Translations under genes and position numbers: made by a program
Source of the DNA: Olavius algarvensis associated proteobacterium Delta 3
GTDB lineage: Bacteria; Desulfobacterota; Desulfobacteria; Desulfobacterales; CAFBRK01
Reading direction: 5' to 3'
NCBI GenBank assembly: GCA_903231505.1
Contig: CAFBRK010000140.1
Span: 1-64,000 of the forward strand
Length of the DNA: 64,000 nucleotides
In this document: piece after piece, positions 36,946 through 45,260 of the stretch
Position numbering within the stretch: position 1 is the stretch's first letter
Layout: every line of letters begins with the position of its first letter
The notes under the pieces: model-generated
Told to the model about the DNA's origin: nothing
The model's database searches: none
Seen by the model: only the letters and a program-made list of their open reading frames with translations

Positions 36946-37887
36946 TTATTTCTTCTTTTTGGAGGCCACCCGGAGCGAATTGCCGACGGACGGAGGCTCG
37001 CCGGAGATTAACTTCCCCGTGGCACTGTTCGAATCAACGCGGATAATTTCAATGCGCCCGACATGGGCTCCGGGAACGAAAAACTGCTGACCAATCCTGG
37101 ATTCCATCACCCGGGTGTTTTCGTACACATCGAAGCGCGCGCCCTGCTTGACGCCCGCTTCCTTTCCGGCAGAAATCCGAATCTCTTCGCCCACCGATAT
37201 AACAAACGCCCGCCATGGCAGTTTACTTACTTCTTTGCAAACCTTTTTGCCAAGCCGCCGGGCAAGGTCGACTAGTTTTTCCTTCAGTTCAGGAGTTGGA
37301 GTGAATTGTACTTGTTCAAGCTGTTCGACATCGTATGGGTCTGCACGGATTTCACCCGATACGGATTCATCCAAAATTTTGGCACCGGTTTCCATCTCAT
37401 AGGCCTCAACCAAGAGCTGGATCTGGATATAGCTGCGTGATCCCCGAAACCACCAAATACCCCGCTTCTCCTCTTTGCCGCTGATGTCGAATACAGCACC
37501 GATAAGCAGAACATTGGCCCCCAAACGTCGTCCCGTTTCGGCAACCGCTAAATTATCGACGAGTCCGGCTTTGTTCCGTGGCAGTTTGGTTAAGGGGAGC
37601 GGCGAATCCGCGGTCCGATACTCGAACAGTGTGTTACCGGCGCATTTTTCCTGGAGTAAATCTCTGAGTACCTTGCGATAGGTGGCTTTAAAACCTGCTT
37701 TTTCGAAGGGAGTGAGATCTGTGAAGACGGCCATCGCTATCTTTTTCTTGAGATGCCGGTCCGGACGTCGCTCGATCACTTTTAGATCCCGTGTGGCGTC
37801 CCGCAGTTCCCGATAGAAACCGCATCCTGCCAACAGGCCGCATAGAATGACAAGTGTCGCCCACCACCATTTTTGCCTGAATGTCAT
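36946..37887 (-). CDS. Lipoprotein, CsgG-like fold with FlgT-like C-terminal domain
   Basis: A 313-residue exported lipoprotein: the signal ends in LLAGC (about Cys22). The middle part (KKIAMAVFTDL, then GANVLLIGAVFDISG and EAYEMETGAKILDESVSGEI) resembles the CsgG-like nucleotide-free Rossmann fold of outer-membrane assembly lipoproteins. The C-terminal part (ISVGEEIRISAGKEAGVKQG, in the strand pattern of about residues 235-300) resembles the FlgT C-terminal beta domain. Assignment is by pattern only. Probable location is the periplasmic face of the outer membrane. It overlaps the queF stop by 4 bases. Confidence 0.65.
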   Translation of the reverse strand: MTFRQKWWWATLVILCGLLAGCGFYRELRDATRDLKVIERRPDRHLKKKIAMAVFTDLTPFEKAGFKATYRKVLRDLLQEKCAGNTLFEYRTADSPLPLTKLPRNKAGLVDNLAVAETGRRLGANVLLIGAVFDISGKEEKRGIWWFRGSRSYIQIQLLVEAYEMETGAKILDESVSGEIRADPYDVEQLEQVQFTPTPELKEKLVDLARRLGKKVCKEVSKLPWRAFVISVGEEIRISAGKEAGVKQGARFDVYENTRVMESRIGQQFFVPGAHVGRIEIIRVDSNSATGKLISGEPPSVGNSLRVASKKKK

Positions 37888-38291
37888 GAACGCTCCTTGA
37901 AAACTGCCGTGACCTCTGTGGTGATCCCCCCGCGCGCGGTGAATCGGCCAACCACGGTCATCTGTTTCGGTTTCAGAACCGACACCAAATCATCCAGGAT
38001 CCGGTTCACCAGGTGCTCGTAAAATATACCGACATTTCGAAATTGCAGCAGATAGTACTTGAGGGATTTGAGCTCGACAATTTTCTGATCCGGCACATAC
38101 ATAATCGAGAGCGAACCGAAATCCGGTAGCCCTGTCATCGGGCAGACGGAGGTATGTTCGGGGTTCTCGATCCGGATTTCAATATCCCGTTTTCCCTGGT
38201 AGGCATACGCAATGGCGTCCAATACCTCTGTTGTTACGACTTCGGGTGATTCAATCCTATTGGGCACCTGTTTATCGGAGAAACTCGGCAC
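37884..38291 (-). CDS. queF: NADPH-dependent 7-cyano-7-deazaguanine reductase
   Basis: Reduces preQ0 to preQ1 in queuosine synthesis. The 135-residue single T-fold form matches the short (type I) QueF. The active cysteine is in EHTSVCPMTGLPDFG (about Cys50), followed by the E/H substrate block ELKSLKYYLLQFRN (about 73-86). GTG at 38291 is the start, which places the conserved blocks at the usual positions. The downstream lipoprotein gene overlaps its stop (ATGA). No other que gene is in the window. Confidence 0.94.
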   Translation of the reverse strand: MPSFSDKQVPNRIESPEVVTTEVLDAIAYAYQGKRDIEIRIENPEHTSVCPMTGLPDFGSLSIMYVPDQKIVELKSLKYYLLQFRNVGIFYEHLVNRILDDLVSVLKPKQMTVVGRFTARGGITTEVTAVFKERS

Positions 38292-38435
38292 GGAAGACGC
38301 CTCCTCAAGTTACGATACGGTCTGTGGTATAAAGAATAACGGCACGACTGTCAATTGCCCCGGTACTTGACACCGCAGGCGGTTCCCGAGTACAGATACA
38401 ACCTCTCGAATCTTTCAGCAAATGAGGATGTGCCC

Positions 38436-38633
38436 ATGGCTTCCCTGGATGAACAGATTCTGCGAACAGTAAAAGAAATCGTCGTCAAGTTTATAGAAAC
38501 AGGCCGTTTGTCACCGACCGGGTTTCACGAGACCTTTCGGGAAATTTACTCTACGGTGGCAACCACCGTAAAGGGCGAGAGGGAGGTAATTCCTGCCGCC
38601 GAGAAAAAACCGCCCAAGAAAAAGACCAAATAA
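38436..38633 (+). CDS. Small uncharacterised protein with Lys-rich tail
   Basis: A 65-residue protein starting at ATG 38436, preceded by GAGGAT. It is predicted helical (QILRTVKEIVVKFIETGRLS, residues 6-25, then FHETFREIYSTVATTV) with a basic tail KKPPKKKTK. The size and compact helix-helix layout suggest a small cytoplasmic protein; function unknown. The frame can be extended to a TTG at 38355, but the extension has no ribosome binding site. Confidence 0.6.
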   Translation: MASLDEQILRTVKEIVVKFIETGRLSPTGFHETFREIYSTVATTVKGEREVIPAAEKKPPKKKTK

Positions 38634-38738
38634 CCGTTCCCCTTGTAATTTTCGTTTGTGACCGAAAATTATCCGAAATCTTTCTGAAGTCCGTCGTTCC
38701 CGATTTTTTCCGGTCATAAGTCCAGCTGTGAAATAGGG

Positions 38739-38787
38739 TTCGAGGTTTACCCGCCTCCGGCGCCGCCATGGGCCGGTAAACCTCGAA
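38739..38787. repeat. Inverted repeat in the gap before the TPR gene
   Basis: Perfect 13-bp arms TTCGAGGTTTACC (38739-38751) and GGTAAACCTCGAA (38775-38787) with a GC-rich 23-base centre. No T run follows, so it is not a classical terminator. Nothing else was recognised in 38634-38998. Confidence 0.6.
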
Positions 38788-38998
38788 TTCTTGGATCCTG
38801 AGCTTCAACCCAGGCAGGAAAACCAGCTCTTGATATTCAGTCACCACAACGACGCCGAGGCGCAACGTTCATTTCCCGACACCCTCCGGGCCGTTGATTG
38901 ACAGGGTCACCACACGGTTTTACCCTAACTTGTATGAGGCGATAACGTTTCACATCAACAGGTACGTTTCAACGCTTGGAACCATAAGAGGTCTGAAT

Positions 38999-39514
38999 AT
39001 GACACAACATACAAAAGCCAAAGAGTCGTTCGAAGCCGGTATGGCGGCGTTCAGCCAGGGCGATTGGGAGCAAAGCATCGAGGATTTCACCCGGGCTGTG
39101 GACGCAGACCCGGAGTTTGAAATGGCGTATTTGAGCCGAGGTGCAGCCCTTACCCGCGCCGGCAGAGCAAGCGACGCTGTAGCCGATTTCAACAAGGTTA
39201 TCGAGATAAATCCTGCCAACCGAAGGGCGTATAACCTGCGCGGTGTCGCTCATACCGCCACCGGCGAACATGAAAGGGCCGTGGAGGACTTCACCCGGGC
39301 AATCGATCTGGATCCGGAATATGGGGCGGCTTACCTGGGTCGGGCCAATGCCCATGGCGCTCTCGGTCATGACGAGGCCGCCCAGGCCGACATGCAGATG
39401 TCCGTTCAGATTGGCCACAAAAATCTTCAAACCTATGCCAACGAAACCAATATCTGGCAGTCTGACCATTTACGGGTGGAAGCAGAGGGAATCGCATCCG
39501 AAATCCACCGGTGA
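38999..39514 (+). CDS. Tetratricopeptide repeat protein
   Basis: A 171-residue cytoplasmic protein with at least three TPR units (about residues 8-41, 42-75 and 76-109), each with the family pattern, for example AFSQGDWEQSIEDFTRAVD, then RAGRASDAVADFNKVIEINP, then ATGEHERAVEDFTRAIDLDP. TPR domains mediate protein-protein contact; no partner is indicated. The frame is open to 38894, but ATG 38999 has AGAGG upstream and begins right before the first repeat. A bidirectional terminator follows. Confidence 0.85.
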   Translation: MTQHTKAKESFEAGMAAFSQGDWEQSIEDFTRAVDADPEFEMAYLSRGAALTRAGRASDAVADFNKVIEINPANRRAYNLRGVAHTATGEHERAVEDFTRAIDLDPEYGAAYLGRANAHGALGHDEAAQADMQMSVQIGHKNLQTYANETNIWQSDHLRVEAEGIASEIHR

Positions 39515-39563
39515 CCCGGTTGCGCCCGATATCGGCATGTTCGGATTGACCAACGGGTACACG

Positions 39564-39595
39564 AAAAAAGCAGGGGCTTCGGCCCCTGCTTTTTT
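39564..39595. terminator. Bidirectional Rho-independent terminator
   Basis: AAAAAAGCAGGGGC, loop TTCG, GCCCCTGCTTTTTT. The stem has A on one side and T on the other, so it can serve both the TPR gene (+) and the Cys-rich gene (-) that converge here. Confidence 0.9.
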
Positions 39596-39875
39596 ATGAT
39601 TTTATCGAAAAGACGCCAAAAAGGTTCTTCTCCTCATCGGGAGATGATCCATCTATATTTTTCTTGCCAGTGTCGCGTCTTGGCAAGACGACCTCTTTAT
39701 GTTGAACGTCGCCGTCGATATCTTTTTTTCCCATAAAGTGTATCGTACAGGATGTCCGAAACTTGCAGTAGAGCTGAGGGTCTCTGCAGGTCATACATTC
39801 CTCGCACATGTAGATGCCATGCTTTGTGCACATGTAGGAGGTCTCACGGTCCGGATGTTCGTTACAGTTTCCCAT
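39594..39875 (-). CDS. Small Cys-rich (zinc-finger-like) protein
   Basis: A 93-residue protein whose first half is rich in cysteine and histidine: Cys4, His7, Cys16, His19, Cys24, Cys27, Cys30, Cys37, Cys43 and His46 (for example CNEHPDRETSYMCTKHG and CEECMTC). The spacing resembles B-box-like zinc-binding domains; metal binding is inference. The second half is polar and probably disordered. A FadR-like palindrome (39979-39994) lies next to a TTGACA about 100 bases upstream, so it may belong to the fatty-acid regulon. Function unknown. Confidence 0.7.
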   Translation of the reverse strand: MGNCNEHPDRETSYMCTKHGIYMCEECMTCRDPQLYCKFRTSCTIHFMGKKDIDGDVQHKEVVLPRRDTGKKNIDGSSPDEEKNLFGVFSIKS

Positions 39876-39978
39876 TGCCTTATCTTTCTATCTGCCCATT
39901 CTATCCGAACTGGCAATATCTTGAAATAGAATAATGATGACCGTCTAATCTTGAAACGGTTACATCACCGGGTGTCAA

Positions 39979-39994
39979 ATGAATGTACATTCAT
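39979..39994. promoter_or_regulatory. FadR-like palindrome (site 2)
   Basis: ATGAATGTACATTCAT, a perfect 16-bp palindrome with the same ATGAAT/ATTCAT half-sites as the other FadR sites but one step shorter. On the minus strand it runs straight into TTTGACA, so it abuts a possible -35 for the Cys-rich gene; it also lies about 150 bp before fadR. Confidence 0.55.
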
Positions 39995-40106
39995 GCTGTC
40001 CATGGTGGGAGAGCGGCCCGGTCAATGTGCTTCGTTGCATTCATCTATTAAATATCATTTTGATATCAATATCAATGTAAGCTCTTTCGCCTTGATTTGA
40101 TTTTTC

Positions 40107-40152
40107 TTGACAGGGGAAAAAGAGATCTGATAATGAATGAACATTCATTCAT
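40107..40152 (+). promoter_or_regulatory. fadR promoter with FadR-type operator (site 3)
   Basis: TTGACA (40107-40112) and GATAAT (40129-40134) are 16 bp apart. The operator ATGAATGAACATTCATTCAT (40133-40152) begins at the end of the -10, the same arrangement as at fadN. This predicts autoregulation. Confidence 0.8.
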
Positions 40153-40174
40153 AAACTATCGGCGATGACTCGTC

Positions 40175-40792
40175 ATGGAGGCAGCCATCAAAACACGACA
40201 TAAACAGAACGACAAGTACCGGCGGATCCTTGAGGCAGCGGTCAACGTGTTTGCCGAGCAAGGTTTTTTTCAGTCGACGATTTCACAAATCGCCAAAGTT
40301 GCCGGCGTGGCGGACGGGACGATTTATCTCTACTTCAAAAACAAGGACGACATCCTGGTTCAAATTTTTTCATTTAAAACCAAGCAGGTATTCGAGGGTT
40401 TTCGGGAAGAGGTGGACCGGGTGGCGGATCCGGTAGAGAAACTTCGGAATCTGGTGCGCCGGCACCTGGAAGAGTTCCAGAAAGACCGGTCTATGGCCAT
40501 CGTCTATCTATCGGAAACCCACCAGACGAGCCGACGGGCTGAAGAACAAATCCGTGAGATGTCAAAGCTGTACCTGGATCTTATTTCTGAGATCGTCGAG
40601 CAGGGACAGGCAGACGGATGCGTTCGAAAAGACCTGTATCTGGGATTGGTCCGACGGTTTATTATCGGTGCGGTTGACGAGGTCATCAACACATGGCTGC
40701 ATTCCGACGGGACGTACGATCTTACCTCCATGGCAGATCCGTTGGTCGATCTGTTCATTCAGGGGATCGGCAGCGCTGATGCCACTGAGTGA
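40175..40792 (+). CDS. fadR: TetR-type fatty-acid degradation regulator (FadR, Bacillus type)
   Basis: A 205-residue repressor. The TetR helix-turn-helix is at about residues 15-60 (ISQIAKVAGVADGTIYLYF), followed by KNKDDIL and an all-helical ligand domain (about 65-200) with a TWLHSDGTYDL segment that Bacillus FadR also has in similar form. FadR of this kind is released from DNA by long-chain acyl-CoA. Sites matching its known operator sit next to fadN, fadR itself and the Fe-S oxidoreductase gene. ATG 40175 follows an operator-promoter region. It is unrelated to the GntR-type FadR of E. coli. Confidence 0.88.
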   Translation: MEAAIKTRHKQNDKYRRILEAAVNVFAEQGFFQSTISQIAKVAGVADGTIYLYFKNKDDILVQIFSFKTKQVFEGFREEVDRVADPVEKLRNLVRRHLEEFQKDRSMAIVYLSETHQTSRRAEEQIREMSKLYLDLISEIVEQGQADGCVRKDLYLGLVRRFIIGAVDEVINTWLHSDGTYDLTSMADPLVDLFIQGIGSADATE

Positions 40793-40895
40793 ACCCATAA
40801 AAGGCGGTTCATCTCCCGATGGGTCGTCGTTGTTGAATGGAAAGACACGGGTAATCCCACGAATTGGGAAACGAAATTAAAAGAAAGGTGTTGAT

Positions 40896-42712
40896 ATGGC
40901 ACAGATTATCGCGGATAGAAGGGACGTCGACTTCGTGCTTCACGAGCAGCTGGATGTGGAGCAGCTGAGCCGCGCCGAGCGGTATGCCGAGTTCACCCAA
41001 AAAACGATCGACATGGTGATCAAGGAAGCACGGAATCTGGCCGTGAAAGAGATTTTGCCCACCCGTGAGCTTGGCGACCGGGAAGGATGCCTTTTTGACG
41101 GTGGACGGGTCACTGTACCCGAGAGTTTTCATCGGGCCTGGGAGCTTCTAAAAGCCGGCGAGTGGCTGGCCATGCCCGAAGATCCTGGATTTGGTGGGCA
41201 GGGTATGCCTGTCGTGGTATCGCTTGCCGCCGGCGATTACCTGGTGGGAGCCAATTATGCATTCATGATGTATGCAGGCCTGACCCACGGCGCGGCAAAT
41301 CTGGTTCATGCCTTTGGGACAGAAGCGCAGAAACAATTGTATCTCGAGAAGATGTATACCGGTGAGTGGACCGGTACCATGCTGCTGACCGAACCGGAGG
41401 CGGGATCGGATGTCGGGGCCCTGACGACCATGGCTGTCAAAAAGGATGACGGCACCTACAGCATCTCGGGAAACAAGATTTTTATCTCCAGCGGGGAGCA
41501 TGACCTGTCTGAAAACATCATTCATCCGGTCCTGGCACGCATCGAAGGGGCTCCCCAGGGGACCAAAGGTATTTCCCTGTTTCTGGTACCTAAATTCTGG
41601 GTGAACGAAGACGGAAGTTTGGGTGAATTCAACGATGTCGTGTGTACCGGGATCGAAGAAAAGATGGGAATTCACGGCAACGTCACCTGCTCGCTGACCC
41701 TCGGCGGGAAAGGCAACTGCCGGGGTGTTCTCCTTGGAGAGGAAAACAAAGGGATGCGGGCCATGTTTCTCATGATGAACGAAGCCCGTCTTCTCGTCGG
41801 TATCCAGGGATTTACCTGTGCGTCCAATGCCTACCTGTATGCCTCAACTATGCCAGGGAACGGATCCAGGGCAAGAACCTGCTCCAGATGCTCGATAAAG
41901 ACGCCCCTGCGGTGCCGATTATCCAGCATCCGGATATCCGTCGCATGCTGCTGAGAATGAAAGCATTTGTGGAGGGGATGCGCAGCCTCCTCTACTATAC
42001 GGGACTGTGTGAAGATCGGGTCAAGATCAGTGACAGCGCCGAGGAAAAGGCCATATGGTCGGGCATTATCGATGTTCTGATTCCCATCTGCAAGGGGTAT
42101 GTCACGGAACGCGCATTGGAAATGTGCAACCTCGGTTTGCAGGTCTATGGCGGATATGGATATATCCGAGACTACCCAATGGAACAGCTGATGCGGGATG
42201 TTCGGATTACCCTGATATACGAGGGGACCAACGGTATTCAGGCGATGGATCTGCTTGGTCGAAAGCTGGGGATGAATAAAGGTAAACCGGTCATGGATCT
42301 GCTGGTTCAAATGCAGAACACCATCAAAGAGGCTAAGGCCGTTGCCGGGTTGGAGGCTGTCGTCGCGGCCACGGAGAATGCCGTCAACCGGTTGGCCGAA
42401 GTCGGCATGCACATGGGCGCTACCGCCATGTCCCCGAAGGTGATGGCCGCCTTTTCCTTTGCCCATCCCTTCATGATGGCCACCGGGGATGTGGTGATGG
42501 CCTGGATGCTGCTATGGCGGGCAACCCTTGCGGCGCAGAAACTGGACGCCGGAGCAAAGAAAAAAGATACGGCGTTCTATGAGGGGCAGATTAAAAGTGC
42601 CGAATATTTTACCCAGCAGGTGCTTCCGATAACCCAGGGAAAAATGGATGCGATTCTGAAAATGAATGAAGCGGCGATTGAGATAGAGGAAGACGCCTTT
42701 GGCGGCAAATAA
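40896..42712 (+). CDS. Acyl-CoA dehydrogenase, frameshifted
   Basis: FAD enzyme that introduces the 2,3-double bond in acyl-CoA and gives electrons to ETF. The first part (40896 to about 41841) has the FAD/substrate blocks LLTEPEAGSDVG (about residue 163) and FLVPKFWV. At 41841-41848 (GCCTCAAC) one base is missing; the second frame resumes LNYARERIQGKNLLQML and runs to 42712, including GGYGYIRDYPMEQLMRDVRI and YEGTNGIQAMDL. Restored, it is about 605 residues, the long form with a C-terminal extension. Start ATG 40896 has AAAGAAAGG upstream. It follows fadR by about 100 bases, so it is probably under the same control. Confidence 0.9.
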
Positions 42713-42857
42713 AAAAGCGGCTTTAGAGTTTCATCTCGGACCCGATAGCGGCGTTGGCCGGTAACTTGAAATGCTCACGTACTTCCGTGTACGCTCCGCT
42801 TTCAACTCACCGGCCGCCTTGCTCTCGAACCCGACCTAAACCTCTAAAGCCGCTTTT
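42713..42857. repeat. Large nested inverted repeat after the acyl-CoA dehydrogenase gene
   Basis: Outer arms AAAAGCGGCTTTAGAG (42713-42728) and CTCTAAAGCCGCTTTT (42842-42857) are perfect over 16 bp. A second stem (GGCCGGT...ACCGGCC) and an inner one (TGCTCACGTAC...GTACGCTCCGC) are nested inside. It begins at the gene's stop codon and ends CTTTTAATTTT, so it may terminate transcription. Confidence 0.75.
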
Positions 42858-42869
42858 AATTTTAGCAGG

Positions 42870-42924
42870 TTTGCCCGTTACCCGTTCGCCCGTTCGCCCG
42901 TTTGCCCGTTCGCCCGTCTGCCCG
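42870..42924. repeat. CCCGTTCG-type tandem repeat
   Basis: Repeated 8-bp units CCCGTTCG, CCCGTTTG and CCCGTCTG. Confidence 0.75.
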
Positions 42925-42955
42925 CTACTTGTATATCCACGGATATACTTCGTAC

Positions 42956-43116
42956 TATAGCCAATGTCTTAATTCCGTTCCGTTTCGAACGGCATGGATC
43001 TATCGGTTGATATGGGCGGGTACAGTGCCCCGCCTTACAAGAGCGCAAAGTAGGGCCGGGCACCGCACCGGCCTGATCCGGCTCTGAATGGGAACATATT
43101 TTTAGCATTCGCTATA
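42956..43116. mobile_element. MITE-like repeat, copy 3
   Basis: A 161-bp element with inverted ends TATAGCCAATG and CATTCGCTATA. The centre is GGGCGGGTACAGTGCCCCGCC against GTAGGGCCGGGCACCGCACCGGCC, broken by a short spacer. It is the inverted relative of 6428-6600. No coding capacity. Confidence 0.65.
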
Positions 43117-43123
43117 TCAGCCA

Positions 43124-43160
43124 AATAAAAGCCGGAAGCGACAGGATCACTTCCGGCTTT
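43124..43160 (-). terminator. Terminator of the fadD gene
   Basis: Minus strand GCCGGAAG...CTTCCGGC (43131-43138/43150-43157) with an 11-base loop, followed by TTTTATTT. It lies about 50 bases after the fadD stop. Confidence 0.75.
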
Positions 43161-43180
43161 ATTAATTCATGGACTTCCTA

Positions 43181-43215
43181 CGGGCAAACCGGTCAACCGG
43201 TCAACCGGTCAACCG
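43181..43215. repeat. ACCGGTCA tandem repeat overlapping the fadD 3' end
   Basis: Four units of AACCGGTC or AACCGGGC. The fadD stop codon (43209-43211) is inside the array, so the array forms the end of the coding sequence. Confidence 0.75.
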
Positions 43216-44900
43216 TCCTTCTGCTGTTCTTCCGCCCGCAGCTCTTTTTTCAGAACCTTGCCCACATTGGTTTTCGGCAGCTCATCCCTGAACTCGATCT
43301 CTGCGGGCCATTTGTATTTGGCCAGTTTGGTTTTGGCAAACTCCATCAATTCTTCTTCGGTGGGTGATTCGCCTTCAACGGGAACCACAAACACCTTCAC
43401 GGATTCTCCCCGGCTCGGGTGTGAAATTCCGATGGCCGTGGCCTCCATCACCATGGGGTGTTCAAAAAAGACTTCCTCGATATCCCGTGGATAAATGTTG
43501 AACCCGCCGGATATGATCATGTCCTTTTTCCGATCGACGATAAAGAAATATCCGTCTTCGTCCATTTGAGCGATGTCTCCGGTGTGCAGCCAGCCGTCGG
43601 TGATTGTCGCGGCAGTTTCCTCCGGCTTGTTCAGGTATCCCTGCATCACCTGCGGCCCCTTGATGAGCAGTTCCCCGGTTTCTCCAACCGGTACGTCGGT
43701 GACGCCGTCTTCCAGGTCCACTATCCGGCATGTGGTGTCGGTAATCGGAACACCGATACTTCCGACCTTGCGTTTGGCCGGGTTGAACGGATTGACGTGG
43801 GTGACGGGTGTCGTTTCCGTCAGCCCGTACCCTTCAACGATGACCGCTCCGGTCTTCTGCTCGAATTCGCGTATCACTTCCACCGGAAGGGGTGCACTGC
43901 CGGAAAAGCAGCCTTTGATGGAGGTTAAATCGGATGTCTGGATGTTCGGATGGTTCAGCAGACCGATGAACATGGTGGGTACCAGCGGCGCAAAGGTCGG
44001 TTTGTACTTGGTGATGGCCTCAAGCAAGGGATCCGGTTGGGGTTTTGGAACCAGGATATTGCCCCAGGCCAAATAAACGGCAAGATTCATGGCCGTGGAC
44101 AAACCGAACACGTGGAAAAAGGGGAGGGCTCCCAGCATCACCTCCCCGGCCGGCGGGAGTTCCGGGAACCAGGCACGGATCTGCTGGACCTGTTTGCTCA
44201 AGTTGCCGTGACTGAGCATGACCCCTTTGGATACACCGGTGGTGCCGCCCGTATACTGGTACATCGCCACATCGTCAAAGCTGAGCGGCACGGATTCAGA
44301 ATCCGGAGCGTGCTGGTTTAGAATGTTTTTCCATCGATAGACGTTATCGGCGGGTTTGACATCTGCCGCCAACTTTTTCTTCTTTCCCACCAGGGGAAAC
44401 AAAAGGTTTTTCGGAAATGGCAGATAATCCCCGATGGATGTGTATATGATCCTTTCAATATGGGTGCGTGGTCGCAGGTCTATCATCCGGTTCCCAAGCA
44501 GATCGAGTGTTATCAATATCTTAGAGCCGGAGTCGACAAACTGGTGTTCAAGCTCCCGGTCCGTGTACAGAGGATTGTTCATGACGGCGATCCCGCCGAT
44601 TTTCAATGTTGCGTAATAGGCCGCCACGCAGGGGATCAGGTTCGGAAGGAGAATGGCTACCGCGTCCCCCCGGGCGATTCCGACGCTTTTCAGGTACGCG
44701 GCGAATCGATCGATCATCTCCTTGAGCTGTCGATACGTCACTGAATAGCCCTGGAACGACAGCGCCATCTGTTCCGGAAATTGTTCTGCGGAACGGTCCA
44801 AGAATGCGGGAAGACAGGTTTCCTCGTATTCTGCAGATTCGGGAACGCCGGGTTCGTAACTCGAGACCCATGGCTTGCTCTGATAGGTGACCTCGTCCAC
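43209..44900 (-). CDS. fadD: Long-chain fatty acid-CoA ligase
   Basis: A 563-residue AMP-forming ligase that activates fatty acids to acyl-CoA with ATP and CoA. The P-loop-like YTGGTTGVSKGVMLSH (about residue 215-230), GYGLTETTPVTHVNP (about 355) and the hinge/adenylate motif GWLHTGDIAQMDEDGYFFIVDRKKDMI (split at about 442-468) identify it. The C-terminal lysine is in LPKTNVGKVLKKEL. GTG at 44900 is used because AAAGGAGGACACA is just upstream. It is divergent from the Fe-S oxidoreductase gene, and the FadR site at 45166 lies between them. Confidence 0.93.
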   Translation of the reverse strand: MDEVTYQSKPWVSSYEPGVPESAEYEETCLPAFLDRSAEQFPEQMALSFQGYSVTYRQLKEMIDRFAAYLKSVGIARGDAVAILLPNLIPCVAAYYATLKIGGIAVMNNPLYTDRELEHQFVDSGSKILITLDLLGNRMIDLRPRTHIERIIYTSIGDYLPFPKNLLFPLVGKKKKLAADVKPADNVYRWKNILNQHAPDSESVPLSFDDVAMYQYTGGTTGVSKGVMLSHGNLSKQVQQIRAWFPELPPAGEVMLGALPFFHVFGLSTAMNLAVYLAWGNILVPKPQPDPLLEAITKYKPTFAPLVPTMFIGLLNHPNIQTSDLTSIKGCFSGSAPLPVEVIREFEQKTGAVIVEGYGLTETTPVTHVNPFNPAKRKVGSIGVPITDTTCRIVDLEDGVTDVPVGETGELLIKGPQVMQGYLNKPEETAATITDGWLHTGDIAQMDEDGYFFIVDRKKDMIISGGFNIYPRDIEEVFFEHPMVMEATAIGISHPSRGESVKVFVVPVEGESPTEEELMEFAKTKLAKYKWPAEIEFRDELPKTNVGKVLKKELRAEEQQKDG

Positions 44901-45134
44901 TGTGTCCTCCTTTGTCAGTTATAGAGGTAGTCGCTTCCACCTTCGAACCCACTGTCGCTGAAGGTTGAATGCCAGGTGTCCGCGAAAAGGTCTTCAGCCT
45001 CAGAACACCCGGCAGTTCCGAGTGGATTCTCGGTTCTCTTACCGGTGACGATATTTATAGAACGAAATGTGATCGAAACTTGCTACTCAGGAAAATTTGG
45101 TTTATCGATGCGCAGGCAAACTGTTATTTTTTTC

Positions 45135-45185
45135 TTGACGGGAAGGAAAATGTTTGTCTTTTAAAATGAATGAACATTCATTCAT
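45135..45185 (+). promoter_or_regulatory. Promoter region with FadR-type operator (site 4)
   Basis: Operator ATGAATGAACATTCATTCAT (45166-45185), identical to site 3. TTGACG (45135-45140) within TTTTTTTCTTGACG is a likely -35 for the rightward gene, with TTTTAA about 18 bp on. The site could also govern fadD, which starts at 44900 in the other direction. Nothing else was recognised in the 44901-45260 gap. Confidence 0.75.
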
Positions 45186-45260
45186 TAACATTAACAGCGG
45201 AAGGTATCACACGTTTTCATGACTTGTTACACCAAGCGGATGGAGAATTAAAGTAAAAAA

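Noticed and set aside
39979..40152. Origin or attachment site suggested by repeated ATGAAT palindromes
   Set aside because: Position over promoters and match to the FadR operator explain them better.
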